From JBCCDY01 sp039030555 (GTDB taxonomy: Bacteria > Bacteroidota > Bacteroidia > Cytophagales > Cyclobacteriaceae): a stretch of DNA of 22,403 nucleotides. The position numbers and the translations under genes were made by a program. Below, one piece after another: positions 16,652-22,403 of the stretch (position 1 is the stretch's first letter; every line of letters begins with the position of its first letter). A model generated the notes under the pieces. That model searched no databases. It had not been told where the DNA came from and worked only from the letters and a program-made list of their open reading frames with translations. The stretch is from positions 1 through 22,403 of the forward strand of contig JBCCDY010000037.1 of the NCBI GenBank assembly GCA_039030555.1. The letters run 5' to 3'.

Positions 16652-17563
16652 TCACGCATTCACATTCATTCTGAATTCCTTCGGAGTGAGCCCTGTTTTT
16701 TCTTTAAAAAGCCTATTGAAGTATTGAGGGTATTCAAACCCTAGACCATAGGCAATTTCCGCCACCGTCTGATCTGTAGAAACCAGTTTCTTCTTGGCCA
16801 TTTCGATAAGCTTGAGGTGAATATGCTCCTTGGTCGTTTTGCCAGTCAAAGACTTCAGCATATCACTTAGATAACTTGAAGAAATGTTCAGCTTTTTAGC
16901 AAAGTATTCCACTGTTGGAATTCCACCATCTATCAATTCATCAGAATGGAAATATTTCTTTAGTTCGACCTTGAAGCGGTTCAGAAAAGAGGAATCAACA
17001 TCATTTCGGGTAATGAACTGACGGCTATAAAACCTTTGGGAATAGGTAAGGAGCAACTCCAAGTTTGAAAGTAAAACGTCTTTACTGAACGTATCAATTC
17101 TCTGAGAGTATTCATTATGCATATTTGCAAAAAGCCCTTCAATCAATTCCTCCTCTTTTGCAGAAAGATGTAGAGCTTCATTAACATTATACTTAAAAAA
17201 ACCATACTCTTCGATCTTATCCATAAGTGGACTTTTCATTAAAAAATCCTTGTGGAAAAACAGTATCCATCCGGTAGCTTCACTGGCATCTGACCCAGTG
17301 AAAGAAAGCGATTGGTCAGGTTCGGTAAATCCAAGAACGCCTTCCTGAAAGTCGTAATTCTCCCTTCCGTAAGCAATGTAACCTTTCAGGTTTTTCTTGA
17401 ATCCAATAGAGTAGAACTCATAAATGAAATCCTGCGGATAGTCAGCTGGTAGTTCTGGTATATCTTCCAGTCTGATCAGGCTGATCAAAGGGTGCTCCGG
17501 AGGAGGGCCTCCAGCAATCTGGTGTAGTTCCGTTATGCTTTTTATTCGAAAAGGAGTTGTCAT
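16652..17563 (-). CDS. AraC-family transcriptional regulator
   Basis: The 303-residue protein has an N-terminal sensing region (about 1-180, with FYSIGFKKNLKGYIAYGR and LGFTEPDQSLSF typical of the cupin-like effector domains of Bacteroidota AraC proteins) and a C-terminal double helix-turn-helix (about 205-300). The first helix-turn-helix is seen in 'TVEYFAKKLNISSSYLSDML', the second in 'VAEIAYGLGFEYPQYFNRLF', and the classic end KTGLTPKEFR follows. Full length for the family. It is the last gene of a four-gene minus-strand operon, 53 bp behind the small barrel gene, and is convergent with the coiled-coil/barrel gene (35 bp between stops). It most likely controls its own operon in response to an unknown small molecule. 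Confidence 0.93.
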   Translation of the reverse strand: MTTPFRIKSITELHQIAGGPPPEHPLISLIRLEDIPELPADYPQDFIYEFYSIGFKKNLKGYIAYGRENYDFQEGVLGFTEPDQSLSFTGSDASEATGWILFFHKDFLMKSPLMDKIEEYGFFKYNVNEALHLSAKEEELIEGLFANMHNEYSQRIDTFSKDVLLSNLELLLTYSQRFYSRQFITRNDVDSSFLNRFKVELKKYFHSDELIDGGIPTVEYFAKKLNISSSYLSDMLKSLTGKTTKEHIHLKLIEMAKKKLVSTDQTVAEIAYGLGFEYPQYFNRLFKEKTGLTPKEFRMNVNA

Positions 17564-17616
17564 AAGTCTGGTTTCTATGTAAGTAATAAACTGGATGGTG
17601 GATTGTTATGTTTCAA

Positions 17617-18231
17617 TTAAAACCTCCATGATATGTAGATGTTGGAAGGCGCTAAACTCGGGGGTACTATGCTATCAAGACTGTAGTTAGTATCGCCGGC
17701 TTGTCGTGTATTGGTATTATTTAATAAAAAGATGACGTTATAAGTAGCCCCAACATTAAAGTTCTTCTTTTTGAATGGATACCAGTTATAGCCAACTCCC
17801 AATGCGGCAAACCAGTTATCAAAATCATCTGAGGCTCCGGTATCAACATCTTCACTTACGGTCCATCCTTCAATACCAATGTTGGCCAATGCGAAAAAGC
17901 CTTTATCATAAGAAGCTTCGGTGAACCGATACCGGGTTTCTATAGAAACCGCATAATCCCAGTCTACATCTATAGGTGCTGAACTGTCGAAAAATGCATC
18001 GGCAAAGTCATCGGGCAGCTCAAAACCAGCTTCTACCTGCAAACCAACTGACCACTTTTTAGGTAAAACATAGTATCCTCTTACGCTATACCCACCAAGA
18101 ATGTAAAAAGCAGGATTGAGCTCGACTTTTATGCTTCCCTTTTCATTTCTTTTAGTGGAATCTGCGACTTGTGCGTTTAGGCATGAATAGGCTAAAAGCA
18201 TACTGATTGTCAATACAAATATGATTCTCAT
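17617..18231 (-). CDS. Small outer-membrane beta-barrel protein
   Basis: The 204-residue protein has a signal peptide ending LNAQ (about 1-21). The mature chain shows regularly spaced amphipathic strands ('SIKVELNPAFYILGGYSVRGYY', 'WSVGLQVEAGFEL', 'DYAVSIETRYRF', 'GFFALANIGIEGW', 'WFAALGVGYNWYPF', 'NFNVGATYNVIFLL') and ends with SWRF, a C-terminal Phe as in many outer-membrane barrels. About eight strands are expected, as in the OmpA/OmpX-like porin-family barrels. It starts 11 bp after the beta-propeller gene and precedes the AraC gene, so it is cotranscribed with both. It could be a channel or a structural protein; no ligand can be predicted. Confidence 0.82.
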   Translation of the reverse strand: MRIIFVLTISMLLAYSCLNAQVADSTKRNEKGSIKVELNPAFYILGGYSVRGYYVLPKKWSVGLQVEAGFELPDDFADAFFDSSAPIDVDWDYAVSIETRYRFTEASYDKGFFALANIGIEGWTVSEDVDTGASDDFDNWFAALGVGYNWYPFKKKNFNVGATYNVIFLLNNTNTRQAGDTNYSLDSIVPPSLAPSNIYISWRF

Positions 18232-18242
18232 AGCAATAATAC

Positions 18243-19583
18243 TTAAGGATTTACAAGCAAAAGATTATGAACACCTCTGGTCACAGATATTGATGTACCC
18301 GTATTGATGAGCTGATCATTTTTTAGTTCCCAAAAGTCGATTTGACCATATTCTGGGTTGAGCTCTTCACGATAGTGGTAGATGGTTACCGCAAGGGAAT
18401 TGCTTTCCGAATCGAAGATGGCATCTTCAGGAAGGGCTCCTTCAAAACCATAGCCACCCTCCAATTTGGTAAGCTCACCTGTACTGGGATCAATTTTTAT
18501 AAGCGATAAGGAAGAATACTTTTTTGCCGGAACGAACCAGAATCCTTTTGGAGGAGCCCATGTTCTTCTCATATTTACGGTTACTGCATATCTTCCGTCA
18601 GGACTGATATCCGTTCCTTCGGGGCTCAATCCAACCTTAACTTTTGAAACAATTTCGTGACCGCCCTGGGAATCCATCTTGACGGATACCAATTTTCCTT
18701 TTCCGTGAAAAAGAAATCCCAAAGTACCATTTCCCCATGCTACGTCCGTTAAAATAAAATACTTGCCGTTGGGGTGCCAGTTACCAGCACTCCATTTTTT
18801 AGCTACCTCAACCGGTTCGCCAATTGGTTCAGCAATCACTTTATTATCATCTTCACTGATCTTAAAAAAAATAAGATGTGTATTGTTCAAATTTGCAGCA
18901 ATGATATTTTCACTAGGATGAAATTCAACAGTTCTTATACCGGAGTTTCCATCATCAGCAGGTTTTATAGCGGGATGGGTAAAGTAAAATGATTGGTTTA
19001 TTTTACCTTGTGTTAGAGTTGAAACGATCAACTCTTTCCCTTTTTCTGTGGAACCTGCTGTCAGTAAAGTTCCATTCTTATTTAGACTAACTCCCTGTAT
19101 ATTCTCTCCTATATTCTTTTCCTGTACAACCTTTGGTTTTCGATGATCACCATAATCTATGACAGTGATCTTTCGCCCTTCAGGAAAATCCTGAAATACG
19201 TTTTTCATCTTTTGTTCTTCTCCCTTGTAAACAGCTCTTGTTTCCGCCAGATAAGCTAATGAGGACTCTAAATTATAATCCAAAATAGCTGGCCATGAGA
19301 TCACGGAATTACTACCGTGAATGGAAGATACAACCTGAGGTTTCCCGTTGATCACTTCAATAAGTGCAAGAGAATCCTCTATCCCCGCAACCTTATTAAG
19401 CTCACCATTGGCATAGGCTCCACCGATCATATCGGCATCGGAGGCTGCCAGAATTTTTCCTTTAAATGTAGAAGGTATGTTTTCCTTCTGCGCTATATTT
19501 TGCCCATGGCTTGCGAACCAGATGAAGTATGGAGCAGTAATTAAGCATAACGATATCACTGAAATTTTCATGACTTTCTTCAT
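18243..19583 (-). CDS. Exported beta-propeller protein
   Basis: The 446-residue protein has an N-terminal hydrophobic segment (about 5-26), probably a cleaved signal peptide. The rest is built of propeller blades with the recurrent 'xHPxxNxIxAAN', 'WHPNGKYFILTD', 'SLNKNGTLLTAGS' and 'ISPDGRYAVTVNM' signatures, spaced as in six- or seven-bladed YVTN/lactonase-like propellers. Such proteins are binding scaffolds, or enzymes such as 6-phosphogluconolactonase, but I see no residues that decide between them. The start codon overlaps the stop of the preceding metallo-beta-lactamase-fold gene by one base (TAATG), which suggests translational coupling and a shared task. The next gene, a small barrel, follows after 11 bp. 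Confidence 0.82.
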   Translation of the reverse strand: MKKVMKISVISLCLITAPYFIWFASHGQNIAQKENIPSTFKGKILAASDADMIGGAYANGELNKVAGIEDSLALIEVINGKPQVVSSIHGSNSVISWPAILDYNLESSLAYLAETRAVYKGEEQKMKNVFQDFPEGRKITVIDYGDHRKPKVVQEKNIGENIQGVSLNKNGTLLTAGSTEKGKELIVSTLTQGKINQSFYFTHPAIKPADDGNSGIRTVEFHPSENIIAANLNNTHLIFFKISEDDNKVIAEPIGEPVEVAKKWSAGNWHPNGKYFILTDVAWGNGTLGFLFHGKGKLVSVKMDSQGGHEIVSKVKVGLSPEGTDISPDGRYAVTVNMRRTWAPPKGFWFVPAKKYSSLSLIKIDPSTGELTKLEGGYGFEGALPEDAIFDSESNSLAVTIYHYREELNPEYGQIDFWELKNDQLINTGTSISVTRGVHNLLLVNP

Positions 19584-20371
19584 TAGTTATGGATTTGTTC
19601 TTTTGAAATAAACTCTTGTATATCTTCTGTTTTTAGTGGCCCGAAATGCCCGGGATACCAGGTTGTTATTCCGGGCTCCGACACAATTCGTTCAATGTCA
19701 TTAAGATTATCTTCCAGATCACACATAAAAATGTGATAATCGGGTTTTTCTGGTTTGGTCACTTTACCCCCAAGTAAATCGCCTGTAAATGCAAGTTCGT
19801 TCAGGAAAATGATCAGAGAGCCGTCTGTATGACCGGGGACATTAATGATTTTACCATCCAGCCCCAAGAATCTCAATGATAGAGAGTCTTCTACCAGAAT
19901 ATCAGGAATAAAAGGATCATAACGTTTTTTGCCAATGGTATTTTTTATGTACCAGCCTTTAAATCCTCTTGGGCATAATTCAGAATCATTTCCACCTGAG
20001 TTGATCATGGATAATTCATCGGCTCCGGCAATGATCTTTAACCCGTATTTTTCCTGAAAATATTTTGCGTTACCCGCATGGTCGGGATGCCCGTGTGTAA
20101 TGATCAAATAGTTAACAGCGGAGAGATCAAGTCCTTTTTTGGTGAAAAACTTCTCTATCTTTTCACCATCTCCAACGTCACCAGAATCAATAAGGAGATT
20201 TAAGCTATCTGTTTCGACATAATGGACATTGATGAAGAACTTCGAATAAGTATGGACTCTTAGCTCCGAATGTGAATTGAACTTAAACTTTGGAGAGCAT
20301 GCCTGTACAAATACCGATAATACGATTAATGGTAGCGTACCGAAAAGAAAAAGTGAGGCGTTTTTGCTCAT
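19583..20371 (-). CDS. Metallo-beta-lactamase-fold hydrolase, lipoprotein
   Basis: I chose the ATG at 20371 (262 residues). An upstream GTG at 20404 would add 11 residues in frame, but the ATG gives a proper lipoprotein signal (short basic start, hydrophobic core, lipobox VQAC with Cys25), and a TAnnTTTG box lies between the two starts. The metal site is complete: HGHPDH at 93-98, His181 in VPGHTDGS, Asp198 in FTGDLLGG, and His242 in YPGHFGP. This set is typical of active binuclear zinc hydrolases of the glyoxalase II/lactonase/quinolone-degrading type; the substrate cannot be told. It would be anchored to a membrane, probably on the periplasmic face. It is the first gene of an operon with a beta-propeller, an outer-membrane barrel and an AraC regulator. 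Confidence 0.9.
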   Translation of the reverse strand: MSKNASLFLFGTLPLIVLSVFVQACSPKFKFNSHSELRVHTYSKFFINVHYVETDSLNLLIDSGDVGDGEKIEKFFTKKGLDLSAVNYLIITHGHPDHAGNAKYFQEKYGLKIIAGADELSMINSGGNDSELCPRGFKGWYIKNTIGKKRYDPFIPDILVEDSLSLRFLGLDGKIINVPGHTDGSLIIFLNELAFTGDLLGGKVTKPEKPDYHIFMCDLEDNLNDIERIVSEPGITTWYPGHFGPLKTEDIQEFISKEQIHN

Positions 20372-20388
20372 TAACTTTAAATTCTTTT

Positions 20389-20396
20389 CAAAACTA
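20389..20396 (-). promoter_or_regulatory. Possible Bacteroidota -7 box (TAGTTTTG) for the hydrolase operon
   Basis: On the minus strand this reads TAGTTTTG, matching TAnnTTTG, and ends 17 bp before the preferred ATG. The nearest TTTG upstream is 26 bp away, a longer spacer than usual (about 17-23), so support is moderate. If used, it would make the upstream GTG start impossible. Confidence 0.4.
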
Positions 20397-20481
20397 AAGA
20401 GCACCCTTCAGGGAAGTGTATACAAAATCAGGAGGGAATTATAGTTTTCAGGGATTATGGTAATTCGATGAATTTATAGTG

Positions 20482-20514
20482 TTTACGTTCTTTCCTGTCA
20501 AATCCTTAGTTTTG
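20482..20514 (+). promoter_or_regulatory. Probable Bacteroidota promoter for the DUF4112 gene
   Basis: A TTTA box (20482-20485, one base off TTTG), 21 bp spacer and TAGTTTTG (20507-20514) fit the Bacteroidota -33/-7 pattern, about 32 bp before the ATG. The divergent operon carries the same TAGTTTTG box. Confidence 0.5.
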
Positions 20515-20546
20515 ATCAAATCCTTTCATGGAATGGAAATACAAGC

Positions 20547-21002
20547 ATGAAAAATCCCAAATCGATCTCTGGAATAGAGCAGTTCACGGCATTGCTCGAT
20601 ACAAAATTTAAAATCCCCGGCACCAAGATCAGGTTTGGTTTAGATCCGATTTTAGGCTTGATTCCGGGTTTTGGAGATATACTTTCTTATGGAATTTCCA
20701 GTGTTTTAATTTTCACGATGATCAGGCACGGAGCGAGTGGAAAAGTAGCGATAAAGATGATATTCAACCTGATCCTGGATACAGTGATAGGAGCCATTCC
20801 GATACTGGGGACGATTTTCGATGTCTATTACAAAGCAAATACGCGTAATCTGGAATTGCTCAAATCATACTATAAGGAAGGAAAGAATTCGGGTTCAGGA
20901 AAGGAAATCTTCATAATTACAGGAATTATTATGCTGGCCATTTTTCTACTGATTATGTACCTCATCTACCTGTTGATTTCGGGGATCGCTGGGCTTTTTT
21001 GA
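20547..21002 (+). CDS. DUF4112 family membrane protein
   Basis: The 151-residue protein matches the DUF4112 pattern: 'LDTKFKIPGTKIRFGLDPILGLIPGFGDILSYGISS' near the start, then 'GAIPILGTIFDVYYKANTRNLELL' at about 88-111. The LIPG(F)GD and IP(I)LGTIFD repeats are the family hallmark. A hydrophobic stretch lies at about 35-60 and a strong C-terminal transmembrane segment at about 118-148. The biochemical role of this widespread family is not known to me. It is transcribed away from the hydrolase operon, with a probable promoter 30 bp upstream, and is followed after 137 bp by the pnuC-like gene. Confidence 0.9.
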   Translation: MKNPKSISGIEQFTALLDTKFKIPGTKIRFGLDPILGLIPGFGDILSYGISSVLIFTMIRHGASGKVAIKMIFNLILDTVIGAIPILGTIFDVYYKANTRNLELLKSYYKEGKNSGSGKEIFIITGIIMLAIFLLIMYLIYLLISGIAGLF

Positions 21003-21139
21003 TCTGTCAACAGGCTTACTATTGATCTGATTTCGTATATATATTCTGGGCTCAATCTTGCTTACTAGACATTTCTTTACTCTTTTCAATAATGTTAGTT
21101 TTTCTTTTAGAAAATCAGAGCTTCTTAACTTGATATACA

Positions 21140-21730
21140 TTGTCGCAATTAACATTTATCGAACTCGCTGGGGCAACCATGACCTTTTTAAACGTCATTT
21201 ATGCCATCAGGGAACAGTGGGAAGCATGGATCTGGGCAATACTTAGTGCCTGTTTCTATGGTTATATTTATTGGAATAGTGGCTTAGTGATAAGTGCGGA
21301 GATCCAGGTATTATATTTTATTATTAGCATCTATGGTCTATCTCGATGGGTGAGTAAATCTAAGACTAGGAAACCAAAAGAACAGATCAAGTCAAGTTCT
21401 ATGTTCTTTAATATAGTAGTGCTCATTATTGTTATCTCCTTGGCAGGCATTCTTTATTATATTAATTCGGGGTTAGGCGAAGCAGAGACAATTGCTTTTG
21501 ACGCTATGCTAGTATCTAGTGCTATTGTAGCTCAATGGCTTACGGCCAAAAAATATATCTTCTGTTGGTATTTGTGGATTTTCGTTAACATCGGATATCT
21601 GCCACTCTTTATCATTCAAGAGTTATGGGTAAGCCTGATACTCTATACAGTATTGTTCTATTTTACTTACAAAGGGTATAAAGAATGGCATTATAAACTT
21701 AAAAGAAACCTCAATGCTCAGCCATTATGA
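21140..21730 (+). CDS. pnuC: PnuC-type vitamin/nucleoside transporter
   Basis: The 196-residue protein has about seven hydrophobic segments and PnuC family patterns: an N-terminal 'FLNVIYAIREQWEAWIWAI' helix pair, YGLSRW at 65-70 in the place of the YGWxxW substrate motif, and 'AIVAQWLTAKKYIFCWYLWI' at 128-147, closely following the conserved 'AQYLLxxKxxExWxxW' of the family. PnuC proteins facilitate diffusion of nicotinamide riboside; relatives carry thiamine (PnuT) or riboflavin (PnuX), and the sequence alone does not settle which. The start is TTG; the first ATG would remove 13 residues at the family's usual N-terminus, so TTG is favoured. It overlaps the following AraC-type gene by 4 bp (ATGA). 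There is no vitamin salvage enzyme next to it in the window. Confidence 0.88.
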   Translation: MSQLTFIELAGATMTFLNVIYAIREQWEAWIWAILSACFYGYIYWNSGLVISAEIQVLYFIISIYGLSRWVSKSKTRKPKEQIKSSSMFFNIVVLIIVISLAGILYYINSGLGEAETIAFDAMLVSSAIVAQWLTAKKYIFCWYLWIFVNIGYLPLFIIQELWVSLILYTVLFYFTYKGYKEWHYKLKRNLNAQPL

Positions 21731-22403
21731 TCATAAACTTCGAGGATATAAATGATCTACATATAGCTAATAAGGCTGGACTTAAGACTAGGTGGAAAGA
21801 TTTTCACATAATCCGAAATGAGTCAGTATCTACTGAACACGTTAAGCATATGCCAAGTCATAGATGTGATTTCCACCAGATTTGTTTGGATCTGGAGTCA
21901 GATTATACGATTGGGCTTGATGATCAAAATAAGCGTATAACAAACAATAACCTGTACTTCATCCCAAAGGGAACCATTTTGAGTTGGGAGTCGATCCACG
22001 ATCATTTGTGGAGAGGCTACACTATCTTTTTCAAACCGGAGTTTTTAAGCAACGATGGCTTCCACCCCAGCAGCTACCTTTTCGCCAGTTTAAAACCTTC
22101 GGTCTGGGTACTCAATCAAAATCAATTAATTCACCTGAGCGGTTTTTGTGAACAGATGCTAGAAGAGCAGGCTTTAGAATTAGGAGATGTTAGAGGAGTA
22201 CTAAAAGATTGGTTTTCTCTCTTTTTACAATACTGCGATCGCTATTATTCTCTGAAGGAAGAGACTGATCATAATTATGAGTTGAAACTCAAGTATAAGT
22301 TCCAGGAATTACTAAATTTCAATGTCGAAAACGAGCATTCGGTTAGTTTCTACGCCGATGCTTTAAACATCTCGCCAAGACACTTCACTCGTCAGATAAA
22401 AAA
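21727..22403 (+). CDS. AraC-family transcriptional regulator (partial, runs off the right edge)
   Basis: The frame stays open from ATG 21727 to the window end, giving 225 residues. The first 110 or so fit an AraC ligand-binding cupin: 'FHIIRNE', 'HMPSHRCDFHQICL', 'NNLYFIPKGTILSW' and 'WRGYTIFFKPEFL'. The visible C-terminus begins the DNA-binding domain (KYKFQELLNFNVENEHSVSF, then YADALNISPRHFTRQIK), so the second helix-turn-helix and stop are missing. The start overlaps the pnuC stop as ATGA, pointing to translational coupling. It may regulate the transporter or a gene downstream of the window. Confidence 0.88.
   Translation, partial: MIINFEDINDLHIANKAGLKTRWKDFHIIRNESVSTEHVKHMPSHRCDFHQICLDLESDYTIGLDDQNKRITNNNLYFIPKGTILSWESIHDHLWRGYTIFFKPEFLSNDGFHPSSYLFASLKPSVWVLNQNQLIHLSGFCEQMLEEQALELGDVRGVLKDWFSLFLQYCDRYYSLKEETDHNYELKLKYKFQELLNFNVENEHSVSFYADALNISPRHFTRQIK

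Noticed and set aside
20401..20415. CCCTTCAGGG inverted repeat as an operator for the hydrolase operon
   Set aside because: The arms are only 4 bp and do not extend; too weak to call.

Overview
The window comes from a Bacteroidota chromosome, probably of the Cytophagales/Flammeovirga-like type. The evidence is low G+C, dense operons without strong Shine-Dalgarno sites, TAnnTTTG-type promoter boxes, the particular Bacteroidota style of RHS protein, fibre proteins built of VGIGT modules, and 'LPxIPSAxxMEExGV' coiled-coil tails. No genus can be fixed from sequence alone.

Region 1 (1-14891, + strand) is a polymorphic-toxin cluster. After a non-coding leader (1-391) come six tightly spaced genes with gaps of 10, 5, 57, 24 and 4 bp: a small secreted protein, two near-identical fibre-like proteins (a tandem duplication), a 1776-residue RHS-type protein with the N-terminal shell domain, a 1926-residue RHS protein with the core domain and a variable C-terminal domain, and a small membrane-anchored protein in the usual immunity position. 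Each of the five genes before the immunity candidate has its own signal peptide. The RHS shell is therefore split over two separately exported polypeptides, much as TcB and TcC divide the work in Tc toxins. The C-terminal 204 residues of the second RHS protein carry HExxxH and HxHPPG motifs and are the candidate effector.

Region 2 (14892-16616, + strand) is a 267-bp AT-rich gap followed by a secreted coiled-coil protein with a C-terminal outer-membrane-barrel-like domain. It may or may not belong to the toxin cluster.

Region 3 (16652-20371, - strand) is a four-gene operon. In transcription order it encodes a metallo-beta-lactamase-fold lipoprotein, an exported beta-propeller protein (start and stop overlapping by one base), a small outer-membrane barrel and an AraC-family regulator. 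It looks like a self-contained envelope function with its own regulator; the substrate is unknown.

Region 4 (20405-22403, + strand) starts with a divergent promoter region, then a DUF4112 membrane protein, a PnuC-type vitamin/nucleoside transporter with a probable TTG start, and, overlapping it by 4 bp, an AraC-family regulator cut off by the window edge inside its helix-turn-helix domain. No tRNA, rRNA, CRISPR array, insertion sequence or clear hairpin terminator was seen.
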